A program made the position numbers and the translations under genes. A stretch of DNA of 7,957 bases. Source: Halolacustris sp051744345. Lineage in GTDB: Bacteria; Actinomycetota; Humimicrobiia; Humimicrobiales; Humimicrobiaceae. The stretch is taken from the NCBI GenBank assembly GCA_051744345.1, contig JBNJCW010000075.1, positions 1 through 7,957 of the forward strand, read 5' to 3'. The notes beneath the pieces are model-generated. The model had not been told where the DNA came from and ran no database searches. It saw nothing but the letters and a program-made list of their open reading frames with translations. Shown here piece by piece: positions 1 to 6,518 of the stretch; position 1 is the first letter of the stretch; each line of letters opens with the position of its first letter.

Positions 1-24
1 ACTATTTATATTTAATATCAATAT

Positions 25-37
25 TAATATATGAATT
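25..37 (+). promoter_or_regulatory. Candidate -10 box for a leaderless transcript
   Basis: TAATAT at 25-30 is followed by seven bases and then the ATG at 38. A start site about seven bases past a -10 box would fall on or next to the ATG, so the mRNA would have almost no leader. No Shine-Dalgarno sequence is present in 1-37. The -35 position (about 2-7) falls at the window edge and does not resemble TTGACA. The region is so AT-rich that a chance match is possible. Confidence 0.4.
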
Positions 38-1171
38 ATGCTTTACTTGGATCAAAAGACAATACAGGTTTTTCTTTATTTTCTTTACAATAAAGATGAT
101 GTATTTGGAGCTCCTCCTCTTAATTTATGCGACTTTTTAACTGATACAAAACTTAATCTTGTCTATGATTTAAATGAAAATGATTTAGATGACATTTTCT
201 ATTTTAAATTAAATATACCTGTAGCTGTAGATATGTTACGCACTGGTGATGAAGATTATCATTACAGTTTTAAAAGTGCATATAGGGAAGCTAAAGAAGA
301 AAGAGAGAAATTTGTCCTACAATCCATAATAAATTTGGATGAGAAAGCTTTAATTAGTGTTTCAGATTTTATCTCTATGGATATGGCAGGCATTGATAGT
401 GTTGCCAATGTATTGAAAATTCATTGCAAAGATGAAATGGAACTGGAAAAATTTTTAAAAAATTACATCAGATATTTTGCAGAAGATAAACTATATGCAA
501 AGAAAAATTACTGCTCATTTCAAACAGATTATAGAATAGTTTGCATACATCTAATAGATTACTATAAGAGATATGGCATGAAATTTATTGCTTCCCCCGA
601 CATTGAAGAGAAAAGATATAATGGAATCACTTTTACAGCAAAACGGCAGGAAGTTAGGTTTTATGAGATGATTTTTTATCTTGCTTCAAAGAACTACTTA
701 AAAATAGAAAATGCATTTTTTGATGACGAAAATAAACCCAACGTTTCTGATCTAAACCTTTTAATTGCTTTGAATAAATCTCCCCAGGAAATAATGGATA
801 TCGAAAGCTACTGGACAAGTTACGGCGATATAAGGATAAACAGAGAAGATGGGGTGGCATATTATAAAAACAACAGGTATCCATTCAAGTCCACAAAGGG
901 CAGGGCTTTTCAGCTGCTATCCTTCCTGGTTAAAAATCACGGTCAGAAGTTGCCCACAGAGAGAGCCTACCATGCCATTGTTGAAGAAGATGACCTGGAA
1001 AACATAGAAGAAAAAGAAAAACAAAAAATCATGAAGGCCGCTATAAAAGACTATGTAAAAGAAATAAAGAAAAACTTAAAAATATCTGAAGATAAAAACT
1101 CCACCATAGATATCATGGTAATGAAAGACTCTGTTATGATGATATCAAATCCCCCTGTACAAAAGGCGTAA
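38..1171 (+). CDS. Unrecognised protein with a winged-helix-like C-terminus
   Basis: I do not recognise the first 250 or so residues of this 377-residue protein; they are rich in Tyr, Phe, Asp and Lys, show no membrane segment, and give no motif I can name. Residues about 262-370 resemble an OmpR/PhoB-type winged helix: a short strand pair (GVAYYKNNRYPF), a helix (AFQLLSFLVKNHGQ), a Thr-Glu-Arg helix start, a long amphipathic helix (IKDYVKEIKKNLKI), then a strand hairpin (IDIMVMKDSVMMIS). That order suggests DNA binding, but this is fold reasoning, not a proven match. The gene is 85 bases upstream of a tyrosine recombinase on the same strand, so a role as regulator or accessory factor of a mobile element is possible. 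The first 780 bases are about 25-30% G+C in the lines counted, and the 3' part rises to 40-48%. The ATG at 38 has no Shine-Dalgarno sequence. An earlier ATG at 31 is in another frame and stops quickly. Confidence 0.75.
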   Translation: MLYLDQKTIQVFLYFLYNKDDVFGAPPLNLCDFLTDTKLNLVYDLNENDLDDIFYFKLNIPVAVDMLRTGDEDYHYSFKSAYREAKEEREKFVLQSIINLDEKALISVSDFISMDMAGIDSVANVLKIHCKDEMELEKFLKNYIRYFAEDKLYAKKNYCSFQTDYRIVCIHLIDYYKRYGMKFIASPDIEEKRYNGITFTAKRQEVRFYEMIFYLASKNYLKIENAFFDDENKPNVSDLNLLIALNKSPQEIMDIESYWTSYGDIRINREDGVAYYKNNRYPFKSTKGRAFQLLSFLVKNHGQKLPTERAYHAIVEEDDLENIEEKEKQKIMKAAIKDYVKEIKKNLKISEDKNSTIDIMVMKDSVMMISNPPVQKA

Positions 1172-1236
1172 TATCCCTATTTTAGCTCTTTTATCCCACC
1201 AACTGGCCAGAATATAATTACATGTAGAAAATAAAA

Positions 1237-1256
1237 TATTATATGGAATTATATTT
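1237..1256 (+). promoter_or_regulatory. Candidate -10 box and very short leader of the plus-strand recombinase
   Basis: TATTAT at 1237-1242 matches five of six consensus -10 bases and would start transcription near 1249, leaving about seven bases before the ATG at 1257. No Shine-Dalgarno sequence fits; only a GGA at 1245-1247 is near. No convincing -35 is visible at 16-18 bases spacing. An 8-base palindrome, CTGGCCAG, lies upstream at 1203-1210 and could be an operator or chance. Confidence 0.35.
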
Positions 1257-2243
1257 ATGGATAATAGGGAAATATTAAAGAAATTAATAACCTCTAGGCT
1301 GGATGATTTAGATGAGGTTCTACTAAGCCAATGCTATACAAATATTTTAAGACTTGATCCGGTCAACTCAAGAAAAAAGATAGCTGATATAAAAAAGGAA
1401 TACCTAATCGATGATTTTCTAAATATGAAATTGGATATATCAGAGAATACTGCTAAAAATTACAAATCTGTACTTTCAGCCTTTTTAAATTATACCTATC
1501 CAAATCTAGGCAAAGATGAGGTAGCTGCATACATAAATAGAGTAAAAGGCATTTGGTCGACAAACACCAGGAGAAGAAACTATATTTTTATAAAAAATTT
1601 CCTGTCGCACATCTACAGATCCGGCTACCTGGAAGAGAAAATCTCCGATATTATAAAAATACCAAAAAAAACAAAGGTAGAAAAGTTTATTCCCGATGAT
1701 GACGATATTGAACTTTTTTTCTCTACTATAAAAAAGATGTATAAAGATAATGACTCTAGTCTCAGGTATACAACTATATTCTCAATCTATGCAAAAACGA
1801 GTTTGAGGTTGTATGAATTAATAAACCTTAATTATCAGGACATAGATTTTCCCCATAACAGGATTTATCTCAATCAGACAAAAAACGGCGACAAGGATTA
1901 TCTACCAATGGACTCTCAGCTAAAGGAAATAATTTTAAGATATGCAAACAGGTTTAGAATCACAAAAGGTTCCTTAATAAGAGGTAAGGGCGGAAAAAGG
2001 ATAAATAAAAATGTGATAAACAACAACTTGAAAAAAATTGTAAGAGAAGCAGGGCTGCCCAAGGGTTTTAGCGCCCATGGCTTCAGGAGGTATTTTATTG
2101 ACAAGCAGAAAAGGGCAAAAACGGATGTATTTGTCTTAAGCGAGCTTGCCAGGCATAAGGACCTAAATACCACTTATGGTTACCTAAGGGTTACAGAGGA
2201 AGAAAAGATAGCTGCTATGGCAAATATACAAATTGCTGTCTAA
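1257..2243 (+). CDS. Tyrosine recombinase / integrase (phage-integrase family)
   Basis: This 328-residue protein is a tyrosine site-specific recombinase, which cuts and rejoins DNA through a covalent 3'-phosphotyrosine. A SAM-like core-binding domain covers about residues 48-125 and the catalytic domain about 145-320. The full catalytic set is readable: Arg184 in TSLRLYEL, the beta-hairpin Lys (209 or 213) in TKNGDKDYLPM, His274 and Arg277 in HGFRR, His300 in ELARHKDLNTT, and Tyr309 nine residues later in YGYL. The second box carries Arg278 where the usual motif has His. About 47 residues precede the core-binding domain, more than in XerC/XerD. The size and divergent boxes point to a mobile-element or lineage-specific integrase rather than the housekeeping dimer-resolution enzyme. 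It follows the unknown gene at 38-1171 and is AT-rich in its first half. It converges on a second recombinase with a four-base overlap, leaving no room for a terminator. There is no tRNA gene in the window to act as attachment site. Confidence 0.9.
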   Translation: MDNREILKKLITSRLDDLDEVLLSQCYTNILRLDPVNSRKKIADIKKEYLIDDFLNMKLDISENTAKNYKSVLSAFLNYTYPNLGKDEVAAYINRVKGIWSTNTRRRNYIFIKNFLSHIYRSGYLEEKISDIIKIPKKTKVEKFIPDDDDIELFFSTIKKMYKDNDSSLRYTTIFSIYAKTSLRLYELINLNYQDIDFPHNRIYLNQTKNGDKDYLPMDSQLKEIILRYANRFRITKGSLIRGKGGKRINKNVINNNLKKIVREAGLPKGFSAHGFRRYFIDKQKRAKTDVFVLSELARHKDLNTTYGYLRVTEEEKIAAMANIQIAV

Positions 2244-3127
2244 AGGAGGTTAACAGAATCTGCCAGGTCTTTTTTTGTGGCATGGAGATAAATCTCGGTT
2301 GACTCAACAGAGCGGTGGCCCAAAAGATCCTTTATCTTTATAAGGCTAACGTTTTTATTTAAAAGCCTGGTGGCAAAAGTATGACGGAGGGTATGTATTG
2401 TATATTTTTTACTGGAGAGGCCGGAAAGTTTTATGTATTTTTTAAATAAGAAGTTCAGGCTGTTTTTAGCCAGTCTCTTTCCCTGTTCACCAATGATAAG
2501 TGCACTGCAATTTAGGGGTAGCCTCTGGGAAAGGTATTCTTCCAGTAGGTTATATAATTTGTCATGGAGGGGGATCAAACAATCGGTCTTGTTCTTCCCG
2601 TTTCTTACTACTAGGTACTTTGCTCCCAGGTTAATATCATCCCAGTCAAGGTTGAGCAGCTCTGATTTTCTGAGTCCTGAATACGCAAACAGGCTTAATA
2701 TTAGCTTATCCCTAATTATGAATTTTTTGCACCTAGATTCCTTTATCCTGTCAGGGGCAGATAGAAGTTTGTCTAGCTCTATATCATTTAGGAACCTGGG
2801 GATCTTTTTATGTCTCCTGGGCATCCTAAGCCGACCTGCCGGGTTAAAGGCAATCGCCCCCTGTTCATACAGGTATTTAAAGAAGCTTTTTATGACCGCT
2901 ATCTTATTGGCTATTGTGGTAGGGGAGAGGTTATATTTATCTTTGGTAAATTCTATATACTGCCTTAGGTGGGAAATGGTAACACTGCCTGGATTTTCAA
3001 TGTTTAATTTTTCCCTTAAATATATTTGCAGTCTATTTAGATCGGCCCTGTATTTTATGATTGTATTTTGAGAGGAGGATTTTTCTATGGCAAGATACTT
3101 CAAAAAACCATTTACCTGACGCTCCAT
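2240..3127 (-). CDS. XerC/XerD-like tyrosine recombinase
   Basis: This 295-residue protein has the length and layout of XerC/XerD. Residues about 1-90 form the SAM-like core-binding domain, including the family-typical SSSQNTIIKYRADL and SFFKYLYEQG segments, and about 108-285 form the catalytic domain. All catalytic residues are present: Arg153 (YSGLRKSELLNLDWDDI), Lys178/180 (NGKNKTD), His245 and Arg248 (HTLRHTFATRLL), His271 (LLGHRSVEST) and Tyr280 (EIYLHA). It resolves or integrates DNA at a specific site. A housekeeping Xer role, or a single-recombinase XerA/XerH-like role, is possible but cannot be told from this sequence, and no dif-like site was identified. The start is the ATG at 3127, preceded by AAGGG with a five-base spacer and by AGAAAGG further up. 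That signal lies inside a possible hairpin. Its last codons overlap the stop of the convergent recombinase. It is less AT-rich than the genes at 38-2243. Confidence 0.92.
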   Translation of the reverse strand: MERQVNGFLKYLAIEKSSSQNTIIKYRADLNRLQIYLREKLNIENPGSVTISHLRQYIEFTKDKYNLSPTTIANKIAVIKSFFKYLYEQGAIAFNPAGRLRMPRRHKKIPRFLNDIELDKLLSAPDRIKESRCKKFIIRDKLILSLFAYSGLRKSELLNLDWDDINLGAKYLVVRNGKNKTDCLIPLHDKLYNLLEEYLSQRLPLNCSALIIGEQGKRLAKNSLNFLFKKYIKLSGLSSKKYTIHTLRHTFATRLLNKNVSLIKIKDLLGHRSVESTEIYLHATKKDLADSVNLL

Positions 3128-3178
3128 TTTTACCCTTACCTTTCTTTGGGTATGGCTGGTAAGGATTTATGGGTAAAA
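3128..3178 (-). promoter_or_regulatory. Leader hairpin that could mask the recombinase ribosome-binding site
   Basis: Read on the minus strand, the 13 bases directly before the ATG are GGTAAGGGTAAAA (3140-3128) and contain the Shine-Dalgarno-like AAGGG. Upstream on the same RNA lie TTTTACCC (3178-3171) and CCTTACC (3164-3158). TTTTACCC is the exact complement of GGGTAAAA, and TTACC of GGTAA, so the whole 13-base ribosome-binding stretch can pair, leaving a bulge of about eight bases on the upstream arm and a 17-base loop. The complementarity is directly visible; translational control is inference. Confidence 0.45.
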
Positions 3179-3264
3179 GTGGTATATAACTCGGCTTATG
3201 TACTAACTCTACCCTTTTTCGGGAGGGCAAAATATAGAAGAGGTAAGACCGTAAATCCATACCC
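3148..3264. repeat. Imperfect inverted repeat pair
   Basis: GGTAAGGATTTATGG at 3158-3172 matches the reverse complement of 3249-3263 at 13 of 15 positions, with 76 bases between the arms. A second exact 8-base pair overlaps it: GGGTATGG at 3148-3155 and its complement CCATACCC at 3257-3264. The left arm is also part of the recombinase leader hairpin. The position just upstream of a tyrosine recombinase makes these candidate recombinase-binding arms or autoregulatory operators. Function is not shown. Confidence 0.4.
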
Positions 3265-3329
3265 TGCACTTATTTTTAACCAAGAAGACACTTATCATAA
3301 TTGCTTTAAACAGGCCACATAAAAATTAT

Positions 3330-3345
3330 CTAATCTTCAGATTGG
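3330..3345. promoter_or_regulatory. Small dyad upstream of the flavoprotein operon
   Basis: AATCT (3332-3336) and AGATT (3339-3343) are exact inverted repeats around a two-base centre. In RNA a C-G and a G-U pair would extend the stem to seven pairs. The spacing suits a dimeric repressor site more than a hairpin, since a two-base loop is strained. A second dyad, CCAG-CC-CTGG, lies at 3378-3387. Either could be an operator for the operon starting at 3471, or chance. Confidence 0.25.
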
Positions 3346-3413
3346 TATATGTGAAAACTGACCTATTTATATCTAAGCCAGCCCTGGACCATTAAGCTAA
3401 ATAAATTTCATCC

Positions 3414-3440
3414 TTGAAGTAGCCCCCCTAAAGTTGTAAT
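3414..3440 (+). promoter_or_regulatory. Candidate promoter of the flavoprotein operon
   Basis: TTGAAG (3414-3419) and TGTAAT (3435-3440) resemble -35 and -10 boxes, with a short 15-base spacer, and would start transcription near 3448. An alternative is the AT-rich TATATA at 3460-3465, which lies only five bases from the ATG and would give a leaderless transcript. No Shine-Dalgarno sequence is present between 3441 and 3470 in either case. Confidence 0.3.
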
Positions 3441-3470
3441 GTATTTGAAACATCAAACTTATATAAACCA

Positions 3471-4919
3471 ATGGAAAAAAAAAATATAAAAGCAGACATA
3501 GCTGTCCTGGGGGCAGGCATTATCGGCTGCACTGTGGCCAGGGAACTTTCCCGCTATTCTGCCAGGGTGGTAGTAGTGGACAAGGAAGCAGACGTGGGCT
3601 GGGGAACAACCAAAGCCAATAGCGGCATACTGCATGCAGGGTATGCCGGGGAACCGAAAAGCCTTAAACTTAAATTATCCCATAGGGGTAACCTGCTGTT
3701 TAGAAAATATGCGGATGAGCTGGGCATAACAATTAAAAATACCGGCTCCCTGGTAAACGCGGTTAACCGGGAGCAGGAAAGGGAGCTGGAAACCTTATAC
3801 AGACAGGGAAAGGATAACGGAGTTGCCAACCTTAAGATAATAAGGGCAAACAGCAGGATAAGGGAGCTAGAGCCCAATATCGCAAAGGATGTATGCGCAG
3901 CACTTTATGCCGGGGATGCGTGTATCATGTCTCCCTATGAGGCAGCTATTGCCCTTTATGAGAATGCCAGAGCTAACGGGGTTGATTTCCTGTTTGATTT
4001 TGAGGTAAAAAAGGTGTTTAAAGAGGATAGCTTCCTGCTGTTTTCAGATGATGCGGTAATAGAGTCTGGGTATGTAATAAACGCCTGCGGCCTTTATGCT
4101 GACCGCATTGCCGGCATGATAGGCGATGAGAGCTTCTCTACTTTTCCGGTAAAGGGGGAGTACCTTCTTCTAGACAGCAAAGTAGGGGATTATGTCAAAA
4201 GAGTTAATTTCCCGGTTACCGAGGGAATCAAAAAAAAATCAAAAGGGATTCTGCTAACCCCTACCGTGGGGGGCAATATACTGGCAGGGCCCACCTACAG
4301 CGACTGCAGCAGGGAAGATATCTCTACCTCCGGGAAAGGATATGATGAAATCAGGGAAAAAGCAGACAGCTATTTTAAAAACATACCCTTCAGTGAGGTT
4401 ATAACATCTTTTGCAGGTATCAGGGCGGTATCAGGCACCAATGACTTTATTATATCTGCCTCTAAAACCGAGCCTGGCTTTATAAATCTGGGAGGTATAC
4501 AGTCTCCCGGCCTAACCTGTGCCTTTCCCATAGCGGAGACGGCACTGGACCTTCTAAAGGATGCTGGCATAAAGCTTGAAGCTGACCGGCATTTTGTGCC
4601 TGTAAGAGAACCTATCAAAAAGCTTGACCAGAAGGATTACCTGGCCAACAGAGGCATCTGGTCAGAAAACAGGGATTACGGCAGGATTGTGTGCAGGTGC
4701 GAAAAGGTAACAGAGGCAGAGGTAATAGAGGCCATAGCCAGGGGTGCCAGGACCCTTGATGGCGTAAAGTTTAGGACCAGGGCGGGAATGGGAAGATGCC
4801 AGGGCGGCTACTGCAGCCTCAAGGTTGCCCATATTGTTGCCAGGGAGCTGGGGATAGCACCACAGGAGGTAACCAAAAAGGGCAAGGGCTCGGAAATATT
4901 TGCAGGAAAGGTTGAATGA
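3471..4919 (+). CDS. FAD-dependent GlpA-type dehydrogenase with C-terminal BFD-like Fe-S domain
   Basis: This 482-residue protein belongs to the DAO-fold flavoprotein group that includes GlpA glycerol-3-phosphate dehydrogenase and 2-hydroxyglutarate oxidase. The FAD dinucleotide motif GAGIIG is at residues 14-19, followed by an acidic strand end near VVVVDKEAD and the flavin-contacting GTTKANSGILHAGY at 45-58; GIRAVSGTNDFII (316-328) and NLGGIQSPGLT (339-349) are also typical. Residues about 404-460 form a bacterioferritin-associated-ferredoxin-like domain with Cys408, Cys410, Cys443 and Cys448 (CRC...CQGGYC), which in GlpA and related enzymes binds a [2Fe-2S] cluster. It is shorter than E. 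coli GlpA (about 540 residues). No signal peptide or membrane helix is seen, so it is likely cytoplasmic. The stop overlaps the start of the next gene (ATGA), implying coupled translation. Substrate is inferred, most likely glycerol 3-phosphate; a related 2-hydroxyacid cannot be excluded. The ATG at 3471 has no Shine-Dalgarno sequence. Confidence 0.88.
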   Translation: MEKKNIKADIAVLGAGIIGCTVARELSRYSARVVVVDKEADVGWGTTKANSGILHAGYAGEPKSLKLKLSHRGNLLFRKYADELGITIKNTGSLVNAVNREQERELETLYRQGKDNGVANLKIIRANSRIRELEPNIAKDVCAALYAGDACIMSPYEAAIALYENARANGVDFLFDFEVKKVFKEDSFLLFSDDAVIESGYVINACGLYADRIAGMIGDESFSTFPVKGEYLLLDSKVGDYVKRVNFPVTEGIKKKSKGILLTPTVGGNILAGPTYSDCSREDISTSGKGYDEIREKADSYFKNIPFSEVITSFAGIRAVSGTNDFIISASKTEPGFINLGGIQSPGLTCAFPIAETALDLLKDAGIKLEADRHFVPVREPIKKLDQKDYLANRGIWSENRDYGRIVCRCEKVTEAEVIEAIARGARTLDGVKFRTRAGMGRCQGGYCSLKVAHIVARELGIAPQEVTKKGKGSEIFAGKVE

Positions 4920-6148
4920 AAAAAAAGCATGAGCTTGTAATAATAGGGGCAGGGCCGGCAGGCCTTGCCGCAGCATACAGGTCATCCCTTTTAGGAATAG
5001 AGGATATAGTTCTGGTGGAAAGGGAGCAGTTTCTGGGGGGAATACTTCCCCAGTGCATACATGCGGGGTTTGGGTTAAAAGAGTTCGGAAAAGAGCTTAC
5101 CGGGCCTGAGTATGCTCAAATTTTTATTGACCGGGTGAGGGAAAGGCAAATAGAGGTAAAGCTGGATACAATGGCACTTTCCATAGGAAGGGAAAATGAG
5201 GTGGCCCTTTCCAGCAAAAGGTATGGATTTTATGAAATTGGCGCAAGAGCGGTAATACTTGCTTTGGGCTGCAGGGAAAGGACCAGGGGAGCCATAAGTA
5301 TCCCGGGAACCAGGCCTGCCGGCATCTATACTGCAGGAGTGGTACAGAGGATGATAAACATGGAGGGATATTTGCCCGGTAAAAGGGCGGCAATACTGGG
5401 TTCCGGGGATATCGGCCTTATAATGGCCAGGCGCCTTGTCCTGGAAGGCTGCCGGGTAGAAGGAGTCTTTGAGCTGATGCCTTTCTCTACCGGGCTAAAA
5501 AGGAATATTGCCCAGTGCCTGGAGGATTTTAATATACCCCTTTACCTTAACTCCACAGTTACCAATATCTGCGGGGAAAAAAGGCTGGAGGCGGTAGAGG
5601 TAACCGATATGAGAAGCAGTAAAAAAAGGAATATAGGATGCGATACCCTACTCCTTTCGGTGGGGCTTATACCTGAAAACGAGCTTTCCGAAACCTGCGG
5701 AATAGAGATGGACAGCTCCAGCGGCGGACCATTGGTTGACCAGGATTTTTCAACCTCCCGGGAGGGCATTTTCTCCTGCGGTAATTCCCTGTTTGTAAAT
5801 GATCTGGCCGATGATGTCAGCAGGGATGCCTATGTGGCTGCCGAATCGGCGGTAAATTACATAAAGGGCAGAAAGAGGGAAGAAGCGGCCATAAGGATAA
5901 CAAAGGGCAATGGCATAAATCAGGTGGTGCCCCAGAAAATCAGTGCCCAAAGGGATGTGGAGCTTAAGATAAGGGTGGCAAAGCCTTATGAGAAGGCGGC
6001 TGTTGTGATTGAAAGCATAGGCTTTAGGAGGATAAAAAAATACCTTAGCCCGGGGGAGCTTGTATTTCTTACCATAAGAAAAAGAGATTTTGACAAATAT
6101 AATCTAAAGGATAGAGAGAATTTGGTCCTGGGTATAGAGGAGATATGA
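4916..6148 (+). CDS. NAD(P)/FAD-dependent oxidoreductase, operon partner
   Basis: This 410-residue protein is a two-dinucleotide-fold flavoprotein of the pyridine nucleotide-disulfide oxidoreductase superfamily. The FAD motif GAGPAG is at residues 11-16, with acceptor Glu near LVEREQFLGG, and a second Rossmann motif GSGDIG at 162-167 fits NAD(P) binding. LLLSVGLIPEN (246-256) and IFSCGNSLFVNDLADDV (285-301) are the usual closing FAD motifs. ALGCRERTRG (116-125) is typical of the subgroup found beside GlpA-like enzymes. The CxxxxC redox-active pair of disulfide reductases is not evident, so electrons probably pass to the partner subunit rather than to a disulfide. About 85 C-terminal residues (from 325) lie beyond the core, and I do not recognise them. 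AAAGG four bases before the ATG is a good ribosome-binding site. The gene overlaps both neighbours by ATGA. I infer that it links the GlpA-like subunit to NAD(P); direction and substrate are not shown. Confidence 0.88.
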   Translation: MKKKHELVIIGAGPAGLAAAYRSSLLGIEDIVLVEREQFLGGILPQCIHAGFGLKEFGKELTGPEYAQIFIDRVRERQIEVKLDTMALSIGRENEVALSSKRYGFYEIGARAVILALGCRERTRGAISIPGTRPAGIYTAGVVQRMINMEGYLPGKRAAILGSGDIGLIMARRLVLEGCRVEGVFELMPFSTGLKRNIAQCLEDFNIPLYLNSTVTNICGEKRLEAVEVTDMRSSKKRNIGCDTLLLSVGLIPENELSETCGIEMDSSSGGPLVDQDFSTSREGIFSCGNSLFVNDLADDVSRDAYVAAESAVNYIKGRKREEAAIRITKGNGINQVVPQKISAQRDVELKIRVAKPYEKAAVVIESIGFRRIKKYLSPGELVFLTIRKRDFDKYNLKDRENLVLGIEEI

Positions 6149-6504
6149 GAGAAGAAACCATTACCTGTATAACATGCCCAGCCGGCTGCCGGCTCAAGGT
6201 TAGCCTTGAGGGCAGAAAAATTGTAAGGGTTGAGGGAAACAAGTGCAAAGAAGGGATTGATTTTGCCACCGAAGAAACACTTAACCCTGCCAGGATACTG
6301 ACCACAACTATTGCCGTAGAATCAAAAAGGGCAAAAAGGCTTGCGGTAAGGAGCAGGAAACCTGTTCCCAAAGACGTGGTCGCGGAGATGGTAAAGGAGG
6401 CTAAGAAAATAAAGGCGGCTGCACCGGTAAAGATGGGGGATGTCCTTGCAAAAAATCTTCTGGGTGCCGGAGATATAATAGCTTCCAGCAGCATTGAAGA
6501 GTAG
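6145..6504 (+). CDS. DUF1667 four-cysteine protein
   Basis: This 119-residue protein matches the DUF1667 pattern. The N-terminus has a CxxCPxGC cluster (Cys8, Cys11, Cys15), then a GNKCKEG segment with Cys34, a PARILTTT segment at 48-55, a VPKD segment, and a final APVKMGDVLAKNLLGAGDIIAS stretch. The N-terminal four-cysteine arrangement looks like an Fe-S or zinc site and recalls the N-terminal cluster region of molybdopterin oxidoreductases, though no catalytic domain follows. The family is repeatedly encoded right after GlpA-like and flavin oxidoreductase genes, as here, so a role as electron-carrying third subunit is likely. Its biochemistry is not established to my knowledge. A GAGGAG sequence ends two bases before the ATG, and the ATGA overlap suggests coupling to the gene before. 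It is the last gene of the operon. Confidence 0.88.
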   Translation: MREETITCITCPAGCRLKVSLEGRKIVRVEGNKCKEGIDFATEETLNPARILTTTIAVESKRAKRLAVRSRKPVPKDVVAEMVKEAKKIKAAAPVKMGDVLAKNLLGAGDIIASSSIEE

Positions 6505-6518
6505 CAATTAATTTGCTA
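6502..6518 (+). terminator. Stop-codon hairpin, weak terminator or operator
   Basis: TAGCAA (6502-6507) and TTGCTA (6513-6518) form a perfect six-pair stem with a five-base loop. The first three bases are the stop codon of the DUF1667 gene. The stem has only two G-C pairs and the T-rich stretch after it (TTATTTTAGTT) is broken, so it would be a weak intrinsic terminator. The right arm doubles as the likely -35 box of the next gene, so it may instead be a repressor site. Confidence 0.3.

Larger units (their letters stand above)
3128..3470. other. Divergent intergenic region (343 bases)
   Basis: This stretch separates the minus-strand recombinase from the flavoprotein operon. It holds the recombinase leader hairpin (3128-3178), inverted repeats (3148-3264), a small dyad (3330-3345) and the leader of the operon. 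No tRNA, other RNA gene or known riboswitch is recognisable. The two short open frames crossing it on opposite strands (3068-3322 plus, 3033-3269 minus) overlap the recombinase, have low-complexity or basic products and no ribosome-binding site worth crediting, so I do not call them genes. Confidence 0.7.

Noticed and set aside
2242..2250. AAAGGAGGT, a perfect Shine-Dalgarno sequence right after the plus-strand recombinase stop.
   Set aside because: The only start in reach (ATG at 2282) gives six codons. The same bases encode the Leu-Leu end of the minus-strand recombinase, which explains them.
3033..3322. Overlapping open frames of 78 (minus) and 84 (plus) codons across the intergenic region.
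   Set aside because: Both overlap the recombinase gene, have no ribosome-binding site worth crediting, and their products look like random translation of the repeats.
3554..3877. Minus-strand open frame of 107 codons.
   Set aside because: It lies wholly inside the GlpA-like gene, has Ser/Leu-rich low-information content and no family features; it is an antisense shadow.
5037..5051. Perfect GGGGAA-TAC-TTCCCC hairpin within the second oxidoreductase gene.
   Set aside because: It falls on codons for the conserved Gly-Gly-Ile-Leu-Pro segment and is best explained by protein constraint.
5754..5765. 12-base palindrome CCTCCCGGGAGG inside the second oxidoreductase gene.
   Set aside because: It is mid-gene with no second copy seen and no nearby start; a chance match in a G+C-rich coding stretch is likely.
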